NCBI RefSeq assembly: GCF_040218065.1
Contig: NZ_JAVJQE010000004.1
Coordinates: 124,001-188,000 of the forward strand
DNA: 64,000 bases
Source: Marivibrio sp040218065
GTDB lineage: Bacteria; Pseudomonadota; Alphaproteobacteria; UBA8366; Aestuariispiraceae
Reading direction: 5' to 3'
Shown: in pieces, positions 34,405 through 42,008 of the stretch
Layout of the letters: the number at the start of each line of letters is the position of its first letter
How positions within the stretch are numbered: position 1 is the first letter of the stretch
The notes under the pieces: generated by a model
What the model was told of the DNA's origin: nothing
What the model saw: the letters and a program-made list of their open reading frames with translations, nothing else
The model's database searches: none
Translations under genes and position numbers: made by a program

Positions 34405-34419
34405 GAGCGCAAAGCGCTC
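34405..34419. repeat. Palindromic repeat copy 1 (GAGCGC-AAA-GCGCTC)
   Basis: A 6-3-6 hairpin directly at the rhodanese TAG, between convergent genes; the same 15-mer with following TAGT recurs at 45594-45608. Probable dispersed repeat used as a terminator. Confidence 0.5.
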
Positions 34420-35042
34420 TAGTCCTGCCGAAAGTACATTTTCTCCCGGTTCAACGCGTAGCTCCACGGCAGCCCGGCGTTCTTCCAGCCGTTCTTCAGC
34501 CGCCAGGGCCCGTTCGGGCGGTCCTTCACGCTCGCGCCCTCGAAACCGTCGACCACCACATAGACTCGCTCGAAGCCGCGACCCTCCAGCGCACGAGCCG
34601 ACGGCGCGCCGCGGCTGCCGCCCGACCGGCACATCAGGATGACGGGGGCGGACTTGTCGAGACCTTGCGCGGCCAGCGCCCGCTCCACCCCGTCGGCGAA
34701 GTCGGGATTGGGCGCCATCTTGAAGACGGGCTTCTTGTCATGCCAGCGGCTCGGGTCGGAGAGCAGAAAGGGCACGTTGCGGTCGACCACGTCGGTGAAG
34801 CCCGTGAACATGATCTCGATCGGATCGCGGACGTCGACGAACAGGGCCTGCTCGCCCTTCTCCTGCTTGAGGGCGTAGGCCTCCTCCGCCGTCAGATAGA
34901 GACCCCAGGGGGTTCGCTTGGCGGGGTCCTCCGGCTCCGGGGCCGCCCAGGCGCCCGGCGCGGCCAGGGCCAAGCCGGCCGCGAGGGCGAGAAGCGCCAG
35001 CGCCGCGGCGAGGCGCGATCTGCAAAGAATGACGGTGTGCAT
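34419..35042 (-). CDS. Exported rhodanese-domain protein
   Basis: 207 residues from ATG 35042. Signal peptide of about 33 residues (LAAALALLALAAGLALAAPGAWA). Rhodanese domain from about residue 50, with DVRDP (70-74) and catalytic Cys138 in ILMCRSGGSRGA (consensus CxxGxR). Periplasmic sulfur transfer or redox function likely. Preceded by the exported DsrE-like gene (29-base gap); the pair suggests sulfur trafficking outside the cytoplasm (inference). Confidence 0.86.
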   Translation of the reverse strand: MHTVILCRSRLAAALALLALAAGLALAAPGAWAAPEPEDPAKRTPWGLYLTAEEAYALKQEKGEQALFVDVRDPIEIMFTGFTDVVDRNVPFLLSDPSRWHDKKPVFKMAPNPDFADGVERALAAQGLDKSAPVILMCRSGGSRGAPSARALEGRGFERVYVVVDGFEGASVKDRPNGPWRLKNGWKNAGLPWSYALNREKMYFRQD

Positions 35043-35071
35043 CGGATTTATCTCCTTGGGGGCTCTGCGGA

Positions 35072-35557
35072 TCAGAAGCTGAGCACGCGGGTGCGCGGCG
35101 CCATCAGCGCTTCGGCCATCGGACCCGGTTTGGCGACGCCGACGCCGTCGATCAGGGCCGAGGCGTCGGCCGGCTTGTTCGGCAGATAGATGGCGCAGAC
35201 CTCGACGGTCGCGCCGCCCTGGATCAGGCGGGTCAGCAGGCCTTGCGGGCTGGCGCCGCGGGGCGCCTGCGCGGCCGTCGCGCTTTCCGGGGCCTCCTTC
35301 AACGCGATGTCCCCGCCGGGGCCGCACAGCAGCATCTGCGCCTGCGCCCCCTGATTGACCGCCTGCAGCGTCAGCACCATCGCCATGAGCTGGGTCTGGG
35401 CGTCGCCCGCCGTGACGACGGTGACGAGCCTTTCCGGTCCGGCCCGGCTTTGGTCCTGGGCGCCGGCCGGTCCGAGGCCGAGGGAAAGCGTAAGGGCGAG
35501 GCCGGCGACGGCGGCGGCGAGCGAGCGGCGCGCAGGGCGGCGAAAGAGCGAAGGCAT
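35072..35557 (-). CDS. Exported DsrE/DsrF-like protein
   Basis: 161 residues with an N-terminal signal (ARRSLAAAVAGLALTLSLGLGPAGA). The DsrE-like fold is suggested by LVTVVTAGDAQTQLMAMVLTLQAVNQGAQAQMLLCGPGGDIAL and the late VEVCAIYLPNK, with Cys residues in both. Forms an operon with the rhodanese gene. Confidence 0.75.
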   Translation of the reverse strand: MPSLFRRPARRSLAAAVAGLALTLSLGLGPAGAQDQSRAGPERLVTVVTAGDAQTQLMAMVLTLQAVNQGAQAQMLLCGPGGDIALKEAPESATAAQAPRGASPQGLLTRLIQGGATVEVCAIYLPNKPADASALIDGVGVAKPGPMAEALMAPRTRVLSF

Positions 35558-35869
35558 CAGGTCAGTTCCCCTTTAGATGAAACGGCGGCCGGGTGCGGCG
35601 CGTCGCCTATTGGGCGAGAGACTAGGCGCGGCCCCGCCCGCGCTTCGGTGACTATGTCACCGGCGGGCCGCGGCAGGGCGTCGCAGCAGCGGCTGGAGGG
35701 GTTCAGCCCGCCTGCAGGTCGTGGAGGATCTCGCCGCCGCGCTTCCCGAGCGCAACACCACCGGTCGCCGCCCGCGCCATGGCGGTTCGCAGGCGGCTCA
35801 GCGCGCTCATTCGGGCGTCGTCGTCTTAGCGAACGGATCGGACGCCAATTGCCCGCCCGCACGCTGCAA
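35558..35869. other. 312-base gap, no supported gene
   Basis: Presumably holds the promoter of the DsrE/rhodanese pair. A minus-strand 35-codon frame (35810-35703) exists but has no ribosome site or recognised relatives. GTGACTATGTCAC near 35648-35660 is a small palindrome. Confidence 0.4.
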
Positions 35870-36325
35870 TCAGGCTGGCTGCGGGTTGCGGTTCAGGATC
35901 GAGAGATTAAGCGCCAGCGCAAAGCTGCCCCAGGCGAGATAGGGCGTCATCAGGACCGCCGCGAGCCGGTCATGGGCCAGAAAGGCGGCCGTCGTCGCGG
36001 CGACCGCGAGCCACAGAACGATAATGATCGCCGCGCCCGCCTTGATCCGGTGCTGGCCGAAGAAGACCGCCGACCAGAGCGTGCTGACCGTGATCTGCAG
36101 CGACCAGAGCCCCAGGGCGACGTCGTTGTCCGGCTGCATCGCCACCCGCGCCGCCGCCCAGGACATCAACAGGTACAGCGCCGCCCAGACGATCGGAAAC
36201 ACCCAATCGGGCGGCGTCCAGGACGGTTTTTCCAGATCCCGGTACCACCGGCCCGGCTTGAAGAACAGTCCGGCGGCGGCCGGAACGGCGCAGATCGCCA
36301 GAAACAGGATGAACATCACTAGCAT
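35870..36325 (-). CDS. tspO: TspO/MBR-family membrane protein
   Basis: 151 residues, five membrane helices. Family motifs are WYRDLEKPSWTPPDWVFPIVWAALYLLM and WAAARVAMQPDNDVALGLWSLQITVSTLWSAVFF, with the LMTPYLAWGSFALALNLSILNRN ending. Binds tetrapyrroles in characterised members, which fits its place between heme and iron operons. Divergent from feoA. Confidence 0.93.
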   Translation of the reverse strand: MLVMFILFLAICAVPAAAGLFFKPGRWYRDLEKPSWTPPDWVFPIVWAALYLLMSWAAARVAMQPDNDVALGLWSLQITVSTLWSAVFFGQHRIKAGAAIIIVLWLAVAATTAAFLAHDRLAAVLMTPYLAWGSFALALNLSILNRNPQPA

Positions 36326-36423
36326 GGGCTTGGCGGACCTCCTTGCGAGTCGGCGCCGGCGTGGGGTTCGAGCTGTGCAACGGTGCGTCGGTTCCGGCCC
36401 CGTTGTCCAGGCGGACGGGAGCT

Positions 36424-36445
36424 GTTGTCAGTATTTCTTGACAAC
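36424..36445. promoter_or_regulatory. Inverted repeat in the tspO-feoA divergent promoter
   Basis: GTTGTCA (36424-36430) and TGACAAC (36439-36445), 8-base spacer, in an AT-rich stretch. Could be a second operator or overlap -35 elements (TTGTCA with AATAAT 16 bases on). Confidence 0.45.
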
Positions 36446-36466
36446 GAATAATGGTTTTATTGAGAA

Positions 36467-36487
36467 TGCGAATCAAATCCATTCGCA
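36467..36487. promoter_or_regulatory. Iron-type operator before feoA
   Basis: TGCGAAT (36467-36473), CAAATCC, ATTCGCA (36481-36487): 7-7-7 inverted repeat, preceded by TGAGAA, 55 bases upstream of feoA. Almost identical in layout and spacer to 45034-45054. Confidence 0.68.
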
Positions 36488-36542
36488 ACAACCCTCTGCG
36501 GGGCGTTGCGGGAAGACGAACGGGCGGTCGGACGGCGAGCGA

Positions 36543-36812
36543 ATGACGGAGGACGGGATCGACGGCGGCGCCGCGCTGCCGCTCGCCATGGCGCGTGAAG
36601 GGGACTGGGTCCGCGTGACCCGCGTCAGCGGCGGGCCGCGGATGGAGAAGCGGCTGACGGATCTCGGCCTCAATGTCGGCGCGGAGGTGATGGTCTCCCA
36701 GCGCCAAGGCGGCGGGCTGATCGTCGTGCGCGGCGATCTGCGGCTCGCCGTCGGCGCCGGGGCCGCTCAGAAGATCCTGGTCGCGCCGACCGGGCGTGGG
36801 GAAGGGGAGTGA
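36543..36812 (+). CDS. feoA: Ferrous iron transport protein A (first copy)
   Basis: 89 residues (ATG 36543; an internal Met at about residue 16 is possible). SH3-like FeoA domain: LAMAREGDWVRVTRVSGGPRMEKRLTDLGLNVGAEVMVSQRQGGGLIVVRGDLRLAVGAGAAQKILV. Small cytosolic partner of FeoB. First gene of the feo operon. Confidence 0.9.
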   Translation: MTEDGIDGGAALPLAMAREGDWVRVTRVSGGPRMEKRLTDLGLNVGAEVMVSQRQGGGLIVVRGDLRLAVGAGAAQKILVAPTGRGEGE

Positions 36813-36819
36813 TCCAGCG

Positions 36820-37056
36820 ATGAGCGTGACCTTGCGCGACGTGGCGGTCGGCGAAAGCGGCCGGGTCGCCGGCTTCACGCCCGGGGCGAAGGCCTATCGC
36901 AAACGGCTGCTGTCGATGGGGCTGACGCGCGGCGTCAGCGTCGAGGTGACCCGCTGCGCGCCGATGGGGGATCCGATCGAAGTGCGCGTGCGCGGCTACA
37001 GCCTGAGCCTGCGCAAGGAGGAGGCGGCGTCGCTGATCGTGGAGCCGGGGGCGTGA
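36820..37056 (+). CDS. feoA: Ferrous iron transport protein A (second copy)
   Basis: 78 residues from ATG 36820 (GGGGAG at 36804). FeoA domain: LRDVAVGESGRVAGFTPGAKAYRKRLLSMGLTRGVSVEVTRCAPMGDPIEVRVRGYSLSLRKEEAASLIV, here closer to the classic FeoA pattern (RLLSMGLTRG, GDPIEVRVRGYSLSLR). Eight bases after the first feoA; overlaps feoB by one base. Confidence 0.92.
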   Translation: MSVTLRDVAVGESGRVAGFTPGAKAYRKRLLSMGLTRGVSVEVTRCAPMGDPIEVRVRGYSLSLRKEEAASLIVEPGA

Positions 37057-39488
37057 TGAGCGAGACCTACGTCGTCGGCGTCGTCGGCAATCCCAACTGC
37101 GGCAAGACCACCCTGTTCAATGCGCTGACCGGCGCCAAGCAGCGGGTCGGCAACTGGCCCGGCGTGACGGTGGAGCGCAAGGTCGGCCGCTTCGAGGTCG
37201 ACGGCGTCGCCTTCGACCTGGTCGATCTGCCCGGGACCTATTCGCTCGACGCGTCGGACGACGACGTCTCGCTCGACGAGGCGATCGCGCGCGACTACGT
37301 CGCCGGGCGCGAGGCCGATCTGATCGTCAACATCGTCGACGCCTCCAATCTGGAGCGGAACCTCTATCTGACGACGCAGCTTCTGGAGATGCGGGTTCCG
37401 ACGGTCGTCGCCCTCAACATGGTCGACGTGGCGGCGGAGAACGGGATCGAACTGGACGCGCAGGCGCTGACCGGTCGGCTGGACGTCGCGGTCTGTCCGA
37501 TCGTCGCGTCGACCGGACAGGGCGTGCCCGACTTGAAGGCGGCGATCCTGGACGCCGCGCGCGCGGGCCGCGCGCCGCGCGGCGGAATCCCCTATCCGCG
37601 CGAGGTGGAGAGCGCGGTCGCCGCGCTCACCCCCGCGGTCGAGGCGGCCGCGTCCGAGGGCGCGGTGGACGCCCGATGGTTGGCGGTGCGCCTGCTGGAG
37701 GGCGACTCGCTGGCGGTCTCGCGCGTCGGGCCGGATGCGGCCGGGCAGGCGGATCTGCAACGCGCGGTGGTCGAGGAAGCGCTCGGCGACGATATCGACA
37801 TCGCGCTCGCCGACGCCCGCTACGGCTATGTCGGCGGGCTGCTGGACGGCGTGATGAGCCGCAAGCGCCGGGTCTCGCGCAGCCTGTCCGATCGGATCGA
37901 CCGGGTGGTTCTGAACCGCGCGCTCGGCATTCCGATTTTCCTGATCGCGATGCATCTGATGTTCATGTTCACGATCAATATCGGCGGCGCCTTCATCGAC
38001 GCCTTCGACATCGTGGCGGGCGCGATCGCCGTCGACGGTCTGGCCGCGGTGCTGGGCGCGCTCGGCGCGCCGGAATGGTCGATCGTGCTGCTGGCCAACG
38101 GCCTCGGCGGCGGGGTTCAGGTGGTGGCGACGTTCATCCCGATCGTGGGCTTCCTGTTCCTGTTCCTGTCGATCCTGGAGGACTCCGGCTACATGGCCCG
38201 CGCGGCCTTCGTGATGGACCGGTTTCTGCGCGCGATCGGCCTGCCGGGGAAATCCTTCGTGCCGCTGATTGTCGGCTTCGGCTGCACGGTGCCGGCGGTG
38301 ATGGCGACCCGCACGCTGGAGCATGAGCGCGACCGCTACATGACGATCGCCATGGCGCCCTTCATGTCTTGCGGCGCGCGGCTGCCGGTCTATGCGCTGT
38401 TCGCCGCCGCCTTCTTCGCGGCGTATGGGCAGTATATCGTCTTCCTGCTCTATCTGATCGGTCTTGCGGCGGCGGTGCTGACGGGCCTCGTCTTGAAGCA
38501 CACGCTGCTGCGCGGCCCGGTGACGCCCTTCGTGATGGAGTTGCCGCCCTATCACGTCCCCACCGTGAAGGGCGTGCTGATCCGCACCTGGGAGCGCACG
38601 CGCAGCTTCATGATCCGCGCCGGCCGGGTGATCGTGCCGATGGTGCTGGTCCTCAACGTCCTCAACAACATCGGAACGGACGGCAGCTTCGGGAACGAGG
38701 ATTCGGACAAATCGGTGTTGAGCGAGGTCGGGCGCACCATCACGCCGCTCTTCACGTCCTTCGGGGTTGAGGAGGACAACTGGCCCGCCGCGGTCGGGGT
38801 CTTCACCGGCGTGCTGGCGAAGGAGGCGGTCGTCGGTACGCTCGATTCCCTTTACGGCGCACTGGGCGAGGAGGCGGGCCGCCCGCCGGAGCTGCGCCAT
38901 CAGCAGAACATTCGCCCGCTCACCTGGCGCGCCGACAAGACGGAGGAGGAACTGCCGCCCCCGCCTGAGGCGACGGAGGAGGCCGGCTTCGACTTCACCG
39001 GCACGGTGGTCGAAGGGGTCGCCACGATCCCCGACAATCTGGTCGCGGCGGTGGAGAGTTGGACGGACCCGCTCGGCCTTAATATCGGCGAGACGGAGGA
39101 TCAGGAGCAGGCGGCGGCCCTGCAGGAGGTCGGCGTCGGCACCTTCGGCGCGATGGCGGAGCGGTTCGACGGCGCCGCCGGGGCCTTCGCCTATTGCCTG
39201 TTCATCCTGCTCTACTTCCCCTGTGCGGCGGCGATGGCGGCCGTGCGGCGGGAGACGACGCTGCGCTGGATGGCGTTCGTCGGCGCCTGGACGACCGGGC
39301 TCGCCTATGTCGCCTCGACGCTCTTCTACCAGATCGCCGTCTTCGCGCGGGAGCCTGTGACGGCCTCGATCTGGATCGCGATCGCGCTCGCCATCTCGGC
39401 GGCGTCCGTCGTCGCCATGCGGCTCTATGGAAACCGGGAGGCGCGCGGCGGCGCCGGATCGTTCGGCGCCGCGGCGCGCTCGGCGTAG
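37056..39488 (+). CDS. feoB: Ferrous iron permease FeoB
   Basis: 810 residues. N-terminal G domain: G1 VGNPNCGKTTLFNALTG, switch QRVGNWPGVTVE, G3 DLPGTYSL, then NMVD as G4. The membrane domain includes the two Gate segments, with NGLGGGVQVVATFIPIVGFLFLFLSILEDSGYMARAAFVMDR and KSFVPLIVGFGCTVPAVMATRTLE. GTG at 37053 is an alternative start; ATG 37056 overlaps the feoA stop. Imports Fe(II). Confidence 0.96.
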   Translation: MSETYVVGVVGNPNCGKTTLFNALTGAKQRVGNWPGVTVERKVGRFEVDGVAFDLVDLPGTYSLDASDDDVSLDEAIARDYVAGREADLIVNIVDASNLERNLYLTTQLLEMRVPTVVALNMVDVAAENGIELDAQALTGRLDVAVCPIVASTGQGVPDLKAAILDAARAGRAPRGGIPYPREVESAVAALTPAVEAAASEGAVDARWLAVRLLEGDSLAVSRVGPDAAGQADLQRAVVEEALGDDIDIALADARYGYVGGLLDGVMSRKRRVSRSLSDRIDRVVLNRALGIPIFLIAMHLMFMFTINIGGAFIDAFDIVAGAIAVDGLAAVLGALGAPEWSIVLLANGLGGGVQVVATFIPIVGFLFLFLSILEDSGYMARAAFVMDRFLRAIGLPGKSFVPLIVGFGCTVPAVMATRTLEHERDRYMTIAMAPFMSCGARLPVYALFAAAFFAAYGQYIVFLLYLIGLAAAVLTGLVLKHTLLRGPVTPFVMELPPYHVPTVKGVLIRTWERTRSFMIRAGRVIVPMVLVLNVLNNIGTDGSFGNEDSDKSVLSEVGRTITPLFTSFGVEEDNWPAAVGVFTGVLAKEAVVGTLDSLYGALGEEAGRPPELRHQQNIRPLTWRADKTEEELPPPPEATEEAGFDFTGTVVEGVATIPDNLVAAVESWTDPLGLNIGETEDQEQAAALQEVGVGTFGAMAERFDGAAGAFAYCLFILLYFPCAAAMAAVRRETTLRWMAFVGAWTTGLAYVASTLFYQIAVFAREPVTASIWIAIALAISAASVVAMRLYGNREARGGAGSFGAAARSA

Positions 39489-39503
39489 GGCGGGGCGCGG
39501 TCG

Positions 39504-39725
39504 ATGATCCTGTCCGAGTTGCGCGACTATCTCCGCACCCATCGCCGGGCGACCCTCGACGATATGGCGGCGCGGTTTGACAAGCATCCTGACGCGTTGC
39601 GCGGTATGCTCCGCAAATGGGTTGCAAAGGGAAAGGTCGCCAAAGTCTCCGACGCGGGCGCCTGCCGGCGCGCGTGCGGCGGCTGTTCGGTCGGGGGGCC
39701 GGAGATCTATGAGTGGAGCGAGTGA
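39504..39725 (+). CDS. feoC: FeoC-like winged-helix protein
   Basis: 73 residues. Winged-helix pattern (MILSELRDYLRTHRRATLDDMAARFDKHPDALRGMLRKWVAKGKVAKV) followed by a Cys cluster (CRRACGGCS), as in FeoC proteins that may bind an Fe-S cluster. 15 bases after feoB. Confidence 0.9.
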   Translation: MILSELRDYLRTHRRATLDDMAARFDKHPDALRGMLRKWVAKGKVAKVSDAGACRRACGGCSVGGPEIYEWSE

Positions 39726-40317
39726 GCGTGCGCCGCCGGGAGCAGCCGACTCTACGAGCCGGGACGCGATTCTGGTGATCGGGGTGCATCGCGAGGAACT
39801 GGCCTTCGGCGACGCCGTGGCCGCCGGGCTGGAGGGCGAGGCCCCGGAGATCCTGCGCATCCCCGAAGGCGTGCCGCGCGCCTGTTCGGCCCCCAACCGC
39901 CGCTTCTATTCCGAGACGGCGCATCACGAAATCTATCGGCAGCTGCGCCAGGAGACCCGCCGTCGGGCGTCGATTCTGATCGACCTGCATTGCGGTCGCG
40001 ACGCCGAGGGCGCCGCCGCCGACCTCTATTGCCATGACGCCGCCTTCCTGCGCGCGGCGGGGGCGCGGCTGGCCGCGCGGGGTCTGAAGGAGCGGGTGCG
40101 CCTGATCAAGATCGTCGACGAGGCCGACGGTCCGTTGGAGGCCCGCCCGCCGGACCTGGACGGGATCGCGCACACTTGGGTTCCGCGCGATCTGTGGGCC
40201 GCGGCGCCGCCGCTTTATGTCGGGCTTGAGATCTACACCGCCGGCGACGCCGCCGCCCTGCCTGAGGACGCCGCTTTCGCCCGCGCCGTCATCGCCGCGC
40301 TGACGGCCGAGGGTTGA
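39709..40317 (+). CDS. Uncharacterised protein, possibly a metal-dependent hydrolase of AstE/M14-like fold
   Basis: 202 residues from ATG 39709, overlapping feoC by 17 bases. I do not recognise the family with confidence. GVHREEL near residue 25 (HxxE) and ILIDLHCGRDAEG near 90 recall the zinc sites of carboxypeptidase-M14/AstE-like deacylases, and a His in YSETAHHEIYRQL may add. No signal peptide. Cotranscribed between feoC and the ferrosome-like genes, so an iron-related or accessory role is inferred only from position. Confidence 0.6.
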   Translation: MSGASERAPPGAADSTSRDAILVIGVHREELAFGDAVAAGLEGEAPEILRIPEGVPRACSAPNRRFYSETAHHEIYRQLRQETRRRASILIDLHCGRDAEGAAADLYCHDAAFLRAAGARLAARGLKERVRLIKIVDEADGPLEARPPDLDGIAHTWVPRDLWAAAPPLYVGLEIYTAGDAAALPEDAAFARAVIAALTAEG

Positions 40318-40342
40318 GGGCGCAGGGAGGAGGAAACCATCC

Positions 40343-40669
40343 GTGACCGCGACGCCTGATCTGACCCCCTTCCTGGCGCTGCGCCGGCATGTGAGCGTCG
40401 CGCATCATGTGCCGGGCCGCATTCGGGTGCGCCTGGCGGCCTCCGCGCTGAAGGAGGCGAAGGCTGTCGACCGGGCGGCTTTCGATCGCATCCTGGCGGC
40501 GCTCGACGGGGTTAAGGACGTGCGGGTCAACGCTGCCGCCGGCTCCGCAGTGATCGCCTACGATCCGGCCCGGCTGCCGCCCAAGGAGTGGGATCGGCTG
40601 CTGACCGCCGACGAGGAGACGGCGCGCGCGTTGCTGGGCGGCTGGCTCGGCGGCGCGGTGGAGACTTGA
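40343..40669 (+). CDS. HMA-like (HMA_2-type) protein without CxxC
   Basis: 108 residues, GTG start with GGAGGAGG nine bases upstream. One ferredoxin-like HMA-type domain: HHVPGRIRVRLAASALKEAKAVDRAAFDRILAALDGVKDVRVNAAAGSAVIAYDPARLP. It lacks the CxxC metal motif of copper HMA domains but has an Arg-rich first strand (PGRIRVR), shared with 45152-45559 and 44581-45000. Such proteins accompany P1B-6 ATPases. First gene of the ferrosome-like cluster, on the feo transcript. Confidence 0.8.
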   Translation: MTATPDLTPFLALRRHVSVAHHVPGRIRVRLAASALKEAKAVDRAAFDRILAALDGVKDVRVNAAAGSAVIAYDPARLPPKEWDRLLTADEETARALLGGWLGGAVET

Positions 40670-40710
40670 TAAGGCCGGCGCAAAGATGCGCCTGAGGGAA
40701 GAGGAGAGCC

Positions 40711-41256
40711 ATGACCGAACATGATCCCACCGGCGGCGCAGGCGGGCCGGGCGGCCCGGGTCCCGGATGGGGCGGCCCGCCCCCAGGCTGGGGGGCGCCG
40801 CCCTACGCGCAGGTTCCGCCCTGGGGCGCCGGCTGGCATCCGCCGCCCCCTCATCCCGGCGTCCATCCGGCTTACCCGCCCGGACCGCCGCCGGGATGGC
40901 CGCCCCCCGGCTATCCGCCCCCCGGCTATGCCCCCTATGGCCAGCAGCAGGGTGCGCCGGGACCCGATCCCTTCATGGCGGCGATGGAGCAGGCCGCCGA
41001 GCAGAACGGCCTCGGCGGCTTGAAGCAGTTCCTGAATGTCAGCGACGGGGAGTTCTGGAAGGGCGCGCTGGTCGGCGCGGCCGTCGTGCTGCTGATGACC
41101 AACGAGGATCTGCGCGACAGCCTGATGACGGGCGCGGCCAAGGCGGCCGGCGCGATGAAGGCGGGCCTCGGCGGCGAGGAAGCGCCCGACGACGCAGAGA
41201 GCGGCGGCGCCGCGGCCGATGACGAGGATGCAAGCGAGGAGGAACGTCCGGCATGA
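40711..41256 (+). CDS. Pro/Gly-rich protein with GALVGAA membrane segment
   Basis: 181 residues; GGAAGAGGAGAG lies before ATG 40711. Residues 8-85 are Pro/Gly/Trp/Tyr low complexity (GWGGPPPGWGAPPYAQ, PPPGYPPPGYAPYG). A short helix (FMAAMEQAAEQNGLGGLKQFL) leads to one glycine-zipper membrane segment, FWKGALVGAAVVLLMTNEDLRDSLMTGAAKAAGAMKAG (GALVGAA 118-124), then an acidic tail. The membrane segment is clearly related to that in 41608-41979. Overlaps the next gene. No known function; a membrane-shaping or matrix protein of an iron organelle is a guess. Confidence 0.75.
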   Translation: MTEHDPTGGAGGPGGPGPGWGGPPPGWGAPPYAQVPPWGAGWHPPPPHPGVHPAYPPGPPPGWPPPGYPPPGYAPYGQQQGAPGPDPFMAAMEQAAEQNGLGGLKQFLNVSDGEFWKGALVGAAVVLLMTNEDLRDSLMTGAAKAAGAMKAGLGGEEAPDDAESGGAAADDEDASEEERPA

Positions 41257-41606
41257 CCCAGCACTACAACGCCCTGACGGGCTGGGGCGCGCGCGCCCCG
41301 CATGACGCCCGCGGCCAGGAAATGCGCGAGTTGCTGCACGCCGCCCAGACCGGCGCGCTGATCGGGGCGGCCGGCGCCGCGGCCGTCCATCTGCACCGGA
41401 TGCGCGACGGCGGCACGACGATGCGCGCCGCCGCCGCCGACATGGCCAAGGCCGGCGCCACGGTCGCCGCCGCCAACACGGCCGCGACCGCCGTGGCCCG
41501 GACGTTGGGCGGCGGCCCTGTGGTCTCGCTGCTCACGGCGTTGGCGACGGGCGCGGCCGTCACCTACGCCCTGACCGAGACGCCCAAGGCCGAGGAGGGG
41601 CGCTGA
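41253..41606 (+). CDS. Small Ala-rich membrane protein with GALIGAA segment
   Basis: 117 residues; starts four bases inside the previous gene. Two hydrophobic Ala/Gly stretches: LLHAAQTGALIGAAGAAAVHLHRM (GALIGAA 34-40) and GGPVVSLLTALATGAAVTYAL, separated by an amphipathic Ala/Thr/Met helix. Several His residues near the N-terminal half of the first helix. No recognised family; the glycine-zipper segment links it to both neighbours. Confidence 0.72.
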   Translation: MTQHYNALTGWGARAPHDARGQEMRELLHAAQTGALIGAAGAAAVHLHRMRDGGTTMRAAAADMAKAGATVAAANTAATAVARTLGGGPVVSLLTALATGAAVTYALTETPKAEEGR

Positions 41607-41607
41607 C

Positions 41608-41979
41608 ATGCATCACGGGCATTTTCCGCCGCCGCCCTACGGCTACGGATACGGCTACGGGCCGTACGCGTGGCCCGCCCCCTACGCGTACGGCGGCTAC
41701 GCGCAAGCGCCTTACGCCTACGGCGCGCCGCAGACGGCGCAAGGGGCTGCGCCGCGGCCGGTGCTGAACCAGCGCTTCGTCACCGGCGCGCTGGTCGGCG
41801 CGGCGGCGGCCTACATGCTGAGCAATCCCGCCGTTCAGGACGCCGCCATCAAGGGCGCGGTGAAGGTCTGGACCGTCGTCCAAGGCGGCGTCGAGGAGAT
41901 GAAGGAGCGGTTCCGCGACGCCGAGGCCGAACTGCACGCCGCCCAGGTCTACGGCGACGTCGACGACGGGGCGGAGTGA
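41608..41979 (+). CDS. His/Tyr/Gly-rich protein with GALVGAA membrane segment
   Basis: 123 residues; GAGGAGGGG precedes ATG 41608. N-terminus is MHHGHFPPPP followed by a GY/AY-rich stretch (residues 11-40). Then a membrane segment RFVTGALVGAAAAYMLSNPAVQDAAIKGAVKVW (GALVGAA 60-66) and a charged helix (VEEMKERFRDAEAELHAAQ). Membrane segment aligns with that of 40711-41256 (GALVGAA, then N, then GAxK). The HH/H motif could bind metal (inference). Confidence 0.75.
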   Translation: MHHGHFPPPPYGYGYGYGPYAWPAPYAYGGYAQAPYAYGAPQTAQGAAPRPVLNQRFVTGALVGAAAAYMLSNPAVQDAAIKGAVKVWTVVQGGVEEMKERFRDAEAELHAAQVYGDVDDGAE

Positions 41980-42008
41980 GGCCGGCCTGAGGGTCGCCCT
42001 GGAACGCG

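Noticed and set aside
35703..35810. 35-codon minus-strand frame in the gap behind tspO
   Set aside because: No ribosome site, no recognised family; too short to support.
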